Part shown: positions 1 through 8,014 of the stretch, piece after piece | How positions within the stretch are numbered: position 1 is the stretch's first letter | Layout of the letters: every line of letters starts with the position of its first letter | NCBI GenBank assembly: GCA_002499345.1 | Contig: DALF01000002.1 | Span: 1 to 22,563 of the forward strand | Direction of reading: 5' to 3' | Length of the DNA stretch: 22,563 nt | From: Euryarchaeota archaeon UBA170 | GTDB lineage: Archaea > Thermoplasmatota > Poseidoniia > Poseidoniales > Thalassarchaeaceae | The notes under the pieces: model-generated | What the model saw: only the letters and a program-made list of their open reading frames with translations | What the model was told of the DNA's origin: nothing | The model's database searches: none | Translations under genes and position numbers: made by a program

Positions 1-2304
1 GAGGAAGTACAGGTTTCAGTGTTGGTAAAGAATATCGGTGCAGGATCTGTCACTGATGTACCCGTCATGGCCAGAGTCAATTCAGTCCTACTCAGTGAGC
101 AACTAATATCCCTCTCGCCAGGTCAAACAGAAGAGCTATCCTGGTCATGGACGCCTGAAAGTGAGGGAGATACTGCTTTCGAGTTCCTTATCGATCCGAA
201 CAATCAATTCGATGAAATGTCAGACTCGAATAATTATCTAGGAGAAATAGTAATAGTTAGCGCTCCTGGAGTCAGAGTCTCCGCTCTTGAGGAAACACTT
301 ACGCTGGTTGATGCGGCATCAACAACTTCAACTTGGGATTTAACCATGACAAACACTGCACTCTTTGAGACCAATGCTACGATATCAGCATCATCCCCCA
401 TCAGAGTCCAAGACGGCATGGAATTTGGGTGGTTTCAGTCTTTCACTTCTAACACATTCAACCTAATGCCCGCCGAACAAGTCTCTGTTGGAATGACCAT
501 GGTACACCCAGCTCCTCCTCCTCCGGGGACGTATTCTATGACTATATCCGGATACGACATAGAGAATGACGTACTCTCTGAAATGACGCTCTACTTCGAC
601 GTGCCCGTATTAGCCGACGCCAATGTACAATTATTGAATGAGCAGATTCTAGTCAGTCCCCTCGAATCGACTAAGACACAAGTGACCATTATCAACGATG
701 GCAATGGGGCCCAATCGTATGATGTCGAATTAGTTTCTCCTGCAGGATGGCACCTCGGTCTTGACTCGATAGGGACGTTCGAAGGGTCATCCCATGGATC
801 GACAGGGACGCTGCAGAAAGGGTCAAGCAAGACAGTGGATATTACCATCAATTCACCAGGGGCGATGATTCCATCTGGAACAACATTCGAAGCAGCGATT
901 ATTGTGCATTCCAGAGTTAGTTCTATCTCCTGGGTTCAAGATATATTCCTAATCGTCGGACCAGTGGATAATGTATCTCTTTACCCCTCTCCTGGAGAGA
1001 TTAGGACAGATATCTCCCCTGAATCACTACTGGTCATAGATTTCTCTATTGATAATCTAGGTAATAGAGAGTGGGTACTTACTCCATACCTCATGTCAGC
1101 ACCCGGAGGTTGGAACGTAGTAGATATGAATCCAGTTACTGCTCCTGCCGGGCAGTCTGTAGATTGGTCTATGAGTCTACAAGGAAACGGACTCGCTTCC
1201 AGCGGACTAGTCCAAATCAGATTAGCCACCCCAGACGGTTTCAAAATTGATTGGAATACAACAATTGAGGTATTATCGGCCGCCTCTCCGAGGCTTCTTT
1301 TCAACCAAGTATACCTTCCTGACGGTTCCTCTGCCGACGAAATACTAGGTGCGGGACCACATCCCGTTGGAAATCCAGGCTTTGATCTTCACTGGACTGT
1401 ATGGAACGAGGGTTCAGGCGTTTGGAGGCCAACTACTAATTTAGAGCTACCAAACCAAGCATGGTCATCGTCCTGCTTATCCCCATCCTCCATATCTCCC
1501 GGGGAATCGGACATAGTTGAGTGTCTTGTGGTAATTCCAGATGATGAGCCGGCTGGTTCAGAACCAGCAATTACACTAGTAATGGAGGGCGATGGAATAG
1601 AGATCAGGGACACGAAAACACTTCTTGTTGAACACGCTCCAAGACTATCTTGGAATCTCAATACAGAACCCGTGGCCCATGAAGGATATCTTTCTTCATA
1701 TAGGATAGACGTTACCAATACAGGCAATACTGACATTTCTCATACACTGGACGTAATCGCTCCAAGCTCTTGGGATGCAAGGGCCATTGATGGCATCCGA
1801 GTGGTGCTTAGTCCTGGAGAATCTCGTAGTATCATTCTAGAGTTTACCCCTCACAGCGGAAGCGATGGAATAGTCTCATTGAATTTGATAAATGCCCCGG
1901 ATACAGAAGGATCTACCTTCGAAATACCTGTTGATGTAAAGCCATCCCTCGGGGGAGATTCTGGTCTGGAAGCATATCTACCACTCATATTGGGTACGTT
2001 ACTTGTAGCCATCCTTGCAGGACTGGGCACCTACACGTACGTCAGGACCAACGGAGATCCAATCAGCTTACTAAAGAAGAAGCCCACTAGCAGGCAAAGC
2101 AGAGAACAGGAAGACTTGGACAGTGTAGTGAGCGGTGTCCCTTGTTGGATATGCAGTACGGATACTATAATCGGTAACTCATGGGCCTGTTCATCTTGTG
2201 GAGCAAGGTATCACAAGATAGGTCAAGTCACAGGATGTGACATTGTTTCATTGGGAAGATGCCTTCACTGTGACGCAGAGGTCGACGATCTAGTAGAGGC
2301 CTGA
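1..2304 (+). CDS. Surface CARDB/NEW3-type beta-repeat protein with C-terminal membrane helix and cytoplasmic zinc finger (5' partial)
   Basis: The reading frame is open from base 1, so the true start lies upstream; the first GTG (base 19) falls inside a domain. The 767 visible residues begin with a CARDB-like domain (about 1-85, with the typical late Asp-x-x-N and Asn-Asn motifs), followed by roughly five more Ig-like beta domains. One near 205-325 resembles NEW3 domains. A hydrophobic helix lies at about 660-682, then a basic stretch (Lys-Lys-Lys) consistent with cytoplasmic residues. The tail has eight possible metal ligands, C715, C718, C730, C733, H738, C746, C754 and C757, a RING or treble-clef-like two-zinc arrangement. 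The only other Cys are two in one outer domain, likely a disulfide. This suggests an exported ectodomain for binding or adhesion, tethered to an intracellular protein-interaction module. No enzymatic domain is visible. The exact function is unknown; the topology is inferred. Confidence 0.85.
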   Translation, partial: EEVQVSVLVKNIGAGSVTDVPVMARVNSVLLSEQLISLSPGQTEELSWSWTPESEGDTAFEFLIDPNNQFDEMSDSNNYLGEIVIVSAPGVRVSALEETLTLVDAASTTSTWDLTMTNTALFETNATISASSPIRVQDGMEFGWFQSFTSNTFNLMPAEQVSVGMTMVHPAPPPPGTYSMTISGYDIENDVLSEMTLYFDVPVLADANVQLLNEQILVSPLESTKTQVTIINDGNGAQSYDVELVSPAGWHLGLDSIGTFEGSSHGSTGTLQKGSSKTVDITINSPGAMIPSGTTFEAAIIVHSRVSSISWVQDIFLIVGPVDNVSLYPSPGEIRTDISPESLLVIDFSIDNLGNREWVLTPYLMSAPGGWNVVDMNPVTAPAGQSVDWSMSLQGNGLASSGLVQIRLATPDGFKIDWNTTIEVLSAASPRLLFNQVYLPDGSSADEILGAGPHPVGNPGFDLHWTVWNEGSGVWRPTTNLELPNQAWSSSCLSPSSISPGESDIVECLVVIPDDEPAGSEPAITLVMEGDGIEIRDTKTLLVEHAPRLSWNLNTEPVAHEGYLSSYRIDVTNTGNTDISHTLDVIAPSSWDARAIDGIRVVLSPGESRSIILEFTPHSGSDGIVSLNLINAPDTEGSTFEIPVDVKPSLGGDSGLEAYLPLILGTLLVAILAGLGTYTYVRTNGDPISLLKKKPTSRQSREQEDLDSVVSGVPCWICSTDTIIGNSWACSSCGARYHKIGQVTGCDIVSLGRCLHCDAEVDDLVEA

Positions 2305-2356
2305 CAATCGCATCTCCGGTAGTCAGGGGGTGCGAAGACCTTAGAGGGTCGGTATA

Positions 2357-5059
2357 GTGCGAAATACAATGGTCACAAGGAAGTCACTCACTTTTTTCAC
2401 CGTTGCAATGCTCCTCAGCATGTCTGCTACAGTAGTTTCAGCAGATGTAGACATCAATCTTTCTGCAAATCCTAGCTCTGCTGAGGCGACACCTGATGAG
2501 GCTGCAGAGTATACCATTATTGTCCAAAACTCGGGAGATGATGATGCTGCTGTCTCACTCAGTACTCAACAAGGTAATGACTGTAATGGATTCTCATCCA
2601 CTCTTGAGACCACCTTCGTACAAGTTGCCTCATCATCTTCAGAGTCAGTAACCCTCACAGTAACAGTTACTGACCAAGCTAGTGGAGAGTGTGAGACTAC
2701 TGTAAATGCCCAAGGACAGGTTTCAGGAGGGGCTCCGGGAACCCCCTCCAATGCTGATGTCACCGTTCTAACTACCGCTGGCGATGGAGGTGGTCTCTAT
2801 TCTGTCAGCCTATCCACGGATGAGCCTTCCACTAAGAACTACGATGGAGAGGATAACGAAGTTACGTGGGACGTGGACGTGGAAAATAATGGCGAGCAAC
2901 AGGCTAACGTACAATTAGAGATGACATCAGATAGTGACTGTGAGTCTGAGGATTTGTCTGCAACAGTGGATCCATCAGTTCTTCAGCTAGAGCCAGAGGG
3001 ACAGGAGGAGGTTACAGTCACGATTGACATGCCCAACGGCGCTGAGACCGATGCAGGTTCTCATTGCTTCATCCTAAAGGCCACAGTAACAAACGATCCG
3101 AATGCCGCTGATCAGGCTGAAGATAATCTTACATTAAATCTGAATGTACCTCAAATAAGGGAATGCGATGCGTCCCTCCAGTATAGCTCTCATAATCTGG
3201 ATCCAGGTGAGTCTGCTGTAAACTCACTAGAAGTGGAGAATATAGGAAATACAGAGTGGACAGTGACTGCTAATGCCCAGTCTCTTGATGGGGATGACAT
3301 TTCAGATTGGATAGATTTTGATAGCCCTCGTAGTAAACTTCTGACAGAGCCGGGAAGCTCCGAAGATTCCCACACTTTCACTTTCGATGTTACACCTGAT
3401 GATTCTCTCGAGGCTGGGACTCAGGTAGCGATAGGGATTCAAGGCAGATCAGGCTCGGAAATTGGATGTGAGAAGGTTCTAACTGTCACCGTAGGGCAGG
3501 AATTTGGAGCTTCAATGTCACTTAGCAAGTCAACACTTTCCAATGTTGAGCCAGGTACCTCAGGAACCCTCTCAATTCAGATCACAAATCAAGGAAACGG
3601 ACAGGAAACTATGGCATTGGGAACTTCTGGCGTTCCACCAGGATGGCAGGTATCGTTCAGCCAATCCTCAGTAACCCTGGGAAGCTCTCAATCCTCAAAC
3701 AACAAAGAGACATTGGGTATCGATGTCTTCGTTCCAGAGGATGCAAGTGCAGAATCAGATGCAGTAATCTCATTCACAGTAGGCAGGGGAGGAGGTTCGA
3801 CGCCTTACGATTCTAAGGACCTAACCATATCAGTTGCACCTAGGCACGAGGTCTCCACTTCTATGGTATCAGACCAACAAACTGGTAGATCTGATCAGAT
3901 TGTGAAGTTTCCAATTGTCGTGACCAACGCTGGCAACATCCAAGACACCTTCAGACTCCAAGCCTGCGACCCTGGTGATCAGACTGGATGTAGTAACCCC
4001 ATGTGGGAATCATCCTTCTCCGACTCCGATGGAAACTCAATAAGTCAACTAGTGCTAAATCCGGGACAGTCGGCACAAGTCTATCTGGATGTTTTAGTTG
4101 AAGGGGAGGAAGACGCCGACTCTGCAAGGGTCCTCGTCAGAATAGCTATTTTTGGGACCAGTGAATCATCGGAGCATACTGTTTCAGTAGTAGTTTCAAA
4201 TTACAACTATGGAATGGCAGTATCTCCTCAATCCCCTGGAGATATCCCTGGTCAGATGGATGTAACACTACCTCCTGGAGGAGCACTTTCTACATTCTTC
4301 TGGATTGATAATACGGGAGATTATCCTGCTGGAGATACCGCAGTAATAACCATCACTGGACTAGAGTCATCAGTTTCTAGGAATGTATTTGTCGATGGGG
4401 TAGAGATAGACAACTCAATCCAGATTTCAAAGGAAGGAAGAGTCCTTGTCGAAGTACAAATGGAAGTTATGGAAGGAGTCTCAAATGGAGTATCCGGGAT
4501 AATCAAAGTATCAACTGCATCCGAGAGAAACGCTGCTCAGACTACTTCTGTCGATGTCATGATTCAGGTTATGACGATACATGATCTCACCTTCACTCTT
4601 GAGGGAGATGACGAGATGACTGTGGATTATCCGGATAAGGCATTCTTCACGATGTATGTAACTAACAATGGTAATGTGGTCGAAGATGTGGAGATAATTT
4701 CAGGAGAATCTCTCAGAGGTTGGACTGTCGATGCCATCGAAGATGAATTCCAGCTTCCTCCCGGCGAAACAAGAGAGATTCAAGTTCGGGCCACTCCTCC
4801 ATCCGAACTTCTCGATGATGACACTTACAGGTTCACAGTCATCGCTCAGCCAGAGGGCATTCCAGTCGCTGGACAACCAATCGAACTAACCGTAGTTGCA
4901 GTTAATTCCAACTCTTTCCTCAGTCTCTCACAAGCCACTCAAGACCTAATGGTGTACGGTCTGACAGGCTTAGGAGCTTTACTTGTAATCGCTCTTTTCA
5001 TACGTTCAAGAGCAGAAAATAAGAGAATAATTCGAGCACTTGATCAAGATGACTCATAG
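2357..5059 (+). CDS. Secreted, membrane-anchored CARDB/NEW3 beta-repeat protein
   Basis: This 900-residue protein starts at GTG 2357. An in-frame ATG at 2369 is an alternative that leaves an equally good signal peptide: a basic n-region, a hydrophobic core and a Val-Ser-Ala cleavage site near residue 29. Seven Ig-like domains follow, at about 30-140, 148-265, 268-380, 385-490, 495-615, 618-730 and 735-850. Several carry the family's 'N-x-G-(N/D)' turn and 'P-P-G-W' or 'L-P-P-G' signatures of COG1470/NEW3-like domains. A single membrane helix (about 865-885) and a short basic tail end the protein. All eight Cys fall in pairs within domains 1, 2, 3 and 5, as expected for disulfides outside the cell. 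It has the same architecture as the preceding gene (52 nt gap) but no zinc-finger tail. Surface attachment, adhesion or polymer binding is inferred; no catalytic motif is visible. Confidence 0.85.
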   Translation: MRNTMVTRKSLTFFTVAMLLSMSATVVSADVDINLSANPSSAEATPDEAAEYTIIVQNSGDDDAAVSLSTQQGNDCNGFSSTLETTFVQVASSSSESVTLTVTVTDQASGECETTVNAQGQVSGGAPGTPSNADVTVLTTAGDGGGLYSVSLSTDEPSTKNYDGEDNEVTWDVDVENNGEQQANVQLEMTSDSDCESEDLSATVDPSVLQLEPEGQEEVTVTIDMPNGAETDAGSHCFILKATVTNDPNAADQAEDNLTLNLNVPQIRECDASLQYSSHNLDPGESAVNSLEVENIGNTEWTVTANAQSLDGDDISDWIDFDSPRSKLLTEPGSSEDSHTFTFDVTPDDSLEAGTQVAIGIQGRSGSEIGCEKVLTVTVGQEFGASMSLSKSTLSNVEPGTSGTLSIQITNQGNGQETMALGTSGVPPGWQVSFSQSSVTLGSSQSSNNKETLGIDVFVPEDASAESDAVISFTVGRGGGSTPYDSKDLTISVAPRHEVSTSMVSDQQTGRSDQIVKFPIVVTNAGNIQDTFRLQACDPGDQTGCSNPMWESSFSDSDGNSISQLVLNPGQSAQVYLDVLVEGEEDADSARVLVRIAIFGTSESSEHTVSVVVSNYNYGMAVSPQSPGDIPGQMDVTLPPGGALSTFFWIDNTGDYPAGDTAVITITGLESSVSRNVFVDGVEIDNSIQISKEGRVLVEVQMEVMEGVSNGVSGIIKVSTASERNAAQTTSVDVMIQVMTIHDLTFTLEGDDEMTVDYPDKAFFTMYVTNNGNVVEDVEIISGESLRGWTVDAIEDEFQLPPGETREIQVRATPPSELLDDDTYRFTVIAQPEGIPVAGQPIELTVVAVNSNSFLSLSQATQDLMVYGLTGLGALLVIALFIRSRAENKRIIRALDQDDS

Positions 5060-5119
5060 CACTTCTACTGACTCGGCACCGGATAGGCTTATTGCCCAAT
5101 TTCAGGTGGCTCATGTTAA

Positions 5120-5136
5120 CGGTCCCTATGGGACCG
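5120..5136 (+). promoter_or_regulatory. Perfect inverted repeat just upstream of the nuoA ribosome-binding site
   Basis: Seven-base arms, CGGTCCC and GGGACCG, flank a TAT spacer and match perfectly. The repeat ends where the GGTGGG ribosome-binding sequence begins, in the gap before the 12-gene nuo operon. It could be an operator for a dimeric regulator or an RNA hairpin in the short leader. A weak AT-rich element (GCTTATT, 5087-5093) lies about 30 bases upstream and could be the TATA box, but I cannot support it strongly. This is the longest gene-free stretch in the window (5060-5149). Confidence 0.4.
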
Positions 5137-5143
5137 GTGGGTG
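5136..5143 (+). promoter_or_regulatory. Ribosome-binding site deciding the nuoA start
   Basis: The sequence GGTGGGTG lies 6-9 bases before GTG 5150 and directly abuts or overlaps the alternative GTG at 5141. The spacing favours 5150 as the start. It matches the GGTG(A) motifs found before nuoD, nuoH, nuoI and the RIO1 gene in this window. Confidence 0.5.
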
Positions 5144-5149
5144 TTAGTC

Positions 5150-5590
5150 GTGTCTACTGTTCCAGAGGCCTATCTCGCGGTTGCGGTAATGGCACTCGTA
5201 GGCATTGGATTTCCAGTGATCAGCTTCATTGGCTCAGGCTTCTTGAGGCCAAGAAAAACAGGTAACGACCCAAACAAACTAAGCTCATGGTTACTTCCAG
5301 GATATGAGTCGGATCAATCTCTGTATGTTAGGAGGGAGTCCACTTACGAATGCGGCTCTGACCCAGTTGGCGACGCGCATATCAACTTCCATTTCCAGTA
5401 CTATTGGTATGCCATAATTTTCCTCGTTTTCGATATCGCTTTCATGTTCCTAGCTTTTGGCGGAATATTGGTCATTCAAGATGGTGCAGAATCTATCTAT
5501 AGTTCTCTAGCCACTCTTACAGTCTTCATCTTCCTCATGGGAGCCGGAGTTTGGCATGTTTTCAGGAAGAGAGGAAGAATATATATCTGA
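5150..5590 (+). CDS. nuoA: Complex I subunit A (NuoA/ND3 homologue)
   Basis: This is a small membrane subunit of the proton-pumping NADH:quinone oxidoreductase family, lying at the junction of the quinone site and the membrane arm. The 146 residues hold three membrane helices. The family loop signature Tyr-Glu-Cys-Gly-x-Asp-Pro-x-Gly precedes the second helix. The loop before it is lengthened by about 20 residues. In the second helix the usual Phe-Asp-Val-Glu motif reads Phe-Asp-Ile-Ala, so the conserved Glu is missing, and the Pro-Trp that normally follows is also absent. GTG 5150 is chosen because of its ribosome-binding site; GTG 5141 would add three residues. It is the first gene of the nuo operon, 9 nt before nuoB. 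Identity is secure from the loop motif and the position. Confidence 0.93.
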   Translation: MSTVPEAYLAVAVMALVGIGFPVISFIGSGFLRPRKTGNDPNKLSSWLLPGYESDQSLYVRRESTYECGSDPVGDAHINFHFQYYWYAIIFLVFDIAFMFLAFGGILVIQDGAESIYSSLATLTVFIFLMGAGVWHVFRKRGRIYI

Positions 5591-5599
5591 GGTTAGACT

Positions 5600-6196
5600 A
5601 TGGCAGATGACGATCAGAATTATGCAGTTTTCAACAGTAGGATGCTCGTAGATACAGTTGGCGACATAACGGATGAGGCTCTAAAGGCTAGTAGAATCAA
5701 AGATATCATCGGAGTATTGGCTGGGAGAATATTCAATTGGGGACAGAGAAAATCCCTCTTCCCACTTCACTTAGGAATCAAGTGCTGCGCATTAGAGATG
5801 GCCGCCGCAGGAGCAAGTCGTTTCGATGCTGAGAGATTTGGCGTATTTTTTCGTTCTAGCCCTAGGCAGTGCGACGTACTACTAGTCAACGGCCCAATTA
5901 GTAAGAAATTTGCAGATCCAATAGTCAGACTGTGGGAACAGATGCCAGAGCCCAAATGGTGTATCGCAATGGGTGAATGTGCAATCTCCGGTGGCCCCTA
6001 CTTTCAATCGTACAATATATTGGAAGGCGTAGATACCCTAATTCCTGTCGACGTATACATTCCAGGATGTCCTCCCCGGCCAGAGGCACTGATAGATGGT
6101 TTTGATAAGCTAAGGCAGAAGATTATCCGTATTGGAGCTAAACCAAGTAGTAATCGCCCAGCAACACAGAGGCCACTGATAGCCGGAGATTTGTGA
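5600..6196 (+). CDS. nuoB: Complex I subunit B (NuoB), N2 iron-sulfur protein
   Basis: NuoB carries cluster N2, the last [4Fe-4S] cluster, which reduces quinone in the hydrophilic arm. All four ligands are visible: the tandem pair C62-C63 in Lys-Cys-Cys-Ala-Leu-Glu-Met, C127 in Met-Gly-Glu-Cys-Ala, and C157 in Pro-Gly-Cys-Pro-Pro-Arg-Pro-Glu. The Ser-Pro-Arg-Gln segment at 87-90 is also typical. The 198-residue length is normal for the family. The start is ATG 5600, 9 nt after nuoA; the next gene, nuoC, also follows after 9 nt. The protein should act as part of the peripheral arm together with NuoC, NuoD and NuoI. Confidence 0.97.
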   Translation: MADDDQNYAVFNSRMLVDTVGDITDEALKASRIKDIIGVLAGRIFNWGQRKSLFPLHLGIKCCALEMAAAGASRFDAERFGVFFRSSPRQCDVLLVNGPISKKFADPIVRLWEQMPEPKWCIAMGECAISGGPYFQSYNILEGVDTLIPVDVYIPGCPPRPEALIDGFDKLRQKIIRIGAKPSSNRPATQRPLIAGDL

Positions 6197-6205
6197 GGTT
6201 TTACC

Positions 6206-6865
6206 ATGTCCAGAGTAGTCCCCACATCAACCCAAAGGACAGCAGCAGAGAAAATGATATCTGCAGTTGGTAGAATCAAGGGCTCCGAGGCAGAGCTAGT
6301 AGAGAGATCGAGTGGAACAAAATCTCGTTGGACCGTCTCTATCAAGTGCGATTCAGAAAATTGGCGGGGCCTCGCTGAGAAGCTCCTCAATACCCACGAA
6401 GTAGACTACTGCTCGATGATTACCGGAATCCACTGGCCAGAGGGGCCAGAAGAAAAGAAGTGGGAGGTAGTATACCATTTCCTCCGAACAGGAGTCAAGA
6501 ACCCTCCCCAAGTAGATGGGATTCAGCAGCCAATAATCACAGATCCAACGACGGTAAAAGGAAAACTAGTACCTCTGGAGATAGAGGTTAGTATTGCAAT
6601 TCCAGATACCAGAACCCCCACAGTTCCTAGCATCCAAGATTTATGGGTGGGTGCCGATTGGAATGAGAAAGAAACATGGGATTTGGTAGGTATTGACTTT
6701 GATGGCCATAAAGGGATGAGGAGAGTACTCCAGCCACACGAGACTCCAACCGGATACCATCCTCTTCAGAAGCACCATAATATCCGTTATCATGGATTTG
6801 AAGAGATGTATGATGATGCACAGGGCTTCTCTCGAAAGCCTGATGATGTTGGCAAGGTAAAGTAG
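6206..6865 (+). CDS. nuoC: Complex I subunit C (NuoC, 30 kDa subunit)
   Basis: NuoC is a structural subunit of the peripheral arm, packed against NuoD and NuoB. The C-terminal half carries the family signature: a Trp-Asn-Glu-Lys-Glu-Thr-Trp-Asp-Leu-x-Gly-Ile stretch, then Gly-His-x-x-x-Arg-Arg-Val-Leu and a late His-Pro-Leu. The N-terminal half of the 219 residues matches the usual alpha/beta fold less clearly. It is a separate gene here, not fused to nuoD as in E. coli. ATG 6206 is preceded by a GAGGT ribosome-binding sequence. It lies 9 nt after nuoB and 8 nt before nuoD. Confidence 0.94.
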   Translation: MSRVVPTSTQRTAAEKMISAVGRIKGSEAELVERSSGTKSRWTVSIKCDSENWRGLAEKLLNTHEVDYCSMITGIHWPEGPEEKKWEVVYHFLRTGVKNPPQVDGIQQPIITDPTTVKGKLVPLEIEVSIAIPDTRTPTVPSIQDLWVGADWNEKETWDLVGIDFDGHKGMRRVLQPHETPTGYHPLQKHHNIRYHGFEEMYDDAQGFSRKPDDVGKVK

Positions 6866-6873
6866 GTGTAAAA

Positions 6874-8010
6874 ATGGCAGAAATGTGGATTTCTATGGGA
6901 CCCCAGCACCCAATGACACATGGACTCTGGACCCTGAAGATCAAGGTCGACGGAGAAACTGTAGTAGACACAGTCCCCGATCTCGGGTACATACACAGGG
7001 GTGTGGAAAAGATTTGTGAGTCTCGCGATTTCACACAGATTACTACTTACTGTGATAGGCTCTGTTATGCTAGCGCGAATACGTGGTCCCATTCGTACAT
7101 TTATGCTGCTGAAGATCTTCTAGGTGTCGAGGTCCCGGAGAGGGCCGAGTACATCAGACTGATAGCAGTAGAGCTCCAGAGAATAGCCTCTCACCTAATG
7201 TGGCTCGGTGCCTATGGTCCAGATACTGGGAATCTTTCTGTCTTGGTTTGGTGCCTCCGAGAGAGGGAGATGATGATGGATCTTCTACAGGAAATGGGAG
7301 GATCAAGAATGCATTACAATTTCCCCAGGATTGGAGGGGTAAAGAGGGACCTCCCTCATGGTTTCGCTCAGAGGGCGCGTTCCAAGCTTGAGTTATTCCT
7401 ACAGAGAATACAAGAGTATGAGGCGTTGTATGATGAGAGTACGGTTTTCCTAGTTAGGACACAGGGTGTTGGATATGCTAAGGCTGAAGAAATGATCAAT
7501 CATGGAGTATCAGGGCCCAATCTGAGAGCCGCCGGAGTGAATTATGATGTCAGATGGGCTCATCCATATTCTGTATACAGTGAACTAGATTGGGAACCTC
7601 CAGTCGAGAGGTCTTCAATAAAAGGGGCCGATTGCTATGATAGATACAGAGTCAGAGTCGAAGAGATGAGAATAAGCGCCCTTCTAACTCTCCAGGCTTT
7701 GGATAAGATGCCAGGCGGGTCAGATACATATCACGAGCCCGGTGATCCAAAACTACTCGCCAAGGCACCCAGCAGAGCTCCTGAAGGCACAAGTGGTTAC
7801 CATCACTTTGAGGATAGTAGAGGTGAGTCAATGTTCTACATCGCAGGAGGGGGGGAAGCCCGGGGTAAGAATCCCTACAGGGTATCGATAAGATCTCCAA
7901 TGTTTATCACAATTCCATATGCTTCAAAGTGTATGATTGGATACAAGGTCGCAGATATTCCGGCAATAATGGGTTCCTTTGACCCATGTATTGGGGAGAC
8001 GGACAGGTGA
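6874..8010 (+). CDS. nuoD: Complex I subunit D (NuoD, 49 kDa quinone-site subunit)
   Basis: NuoD forms the quinone-binding cavity with NuoB and is descended from the large subunit of group 4 [NiFe] hydrogenases. The 378 residues start with Met-Gly-Pro-Gln-His-Pro-Met-Thr-His-Gly (8-17), holding the His known to contact the quinone head group. The partner Tyr is Y65. The Cys-x-x-Cys pairs needed for a NiFe centre are incomplete: 64-67 reads Cys-Tyr-Ala-Ser and the C-terminus reads Asp-Pro-Cys-Ile-Gly-Glu-Thr-Asp-Arg. A hydrogenase function is therefore excluded, though a Cys stands at the first position of each pair where I would expect other residues in NuoD. AGGTG precedes ATG 6874. The stop overlaps the ribosome-binding site of nuoH. 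Confidence 0.96.
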   Translation: MAEMWISMGPQHPMTHGLWTLKIKVDGETVVDTVPDLGYIHRGVEKICESRDFTQITTYCDRLCYASANTWSHSYIYAAEDLLGVEVPERAEYIRLIAVELQRIASHLMWLGAYGPDTGNLSVLVWCLREREMMMDLLQEMGGSRMHYNFPRIGGVKRDLPHGFAQRARSKLELFLQRIQEYEALYDESTVFLVRTQGVGYAKAEEMINHGVSGPNLRAAGVNYDVRWAHPYSVYSELDWEPPVERSSIKGADCYDRYRVRVEEMRISALLTLQALDKMPGGSDTYHEPGDPKLLAKAPSRAPEGTSGYHHFEDSRGESMFYIAGGGEARGKNPYRVSIRSPMFITIPYASKCMIGYKVADIPAIMGSFDPCIGETDR

Positions 8011-8014
8011 TACA

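Noticed and set aside
2332..2347. Weak inverted repeat (GACC / GGTC) between the two surface-protein genes
   Set aside because: The four-base arms are too short to stand out from chance, and there is no T-run to suggest a terminator.
6874..8010. NuoD as a [NiFe] hydrogenase large subunit (Ech/Mbh type)
   Set aside because: Each of the two Cys-x-x-Cys pairs has lost its second Cys, and the quinone-site His and Tyr plus a full nuo gene set are present.
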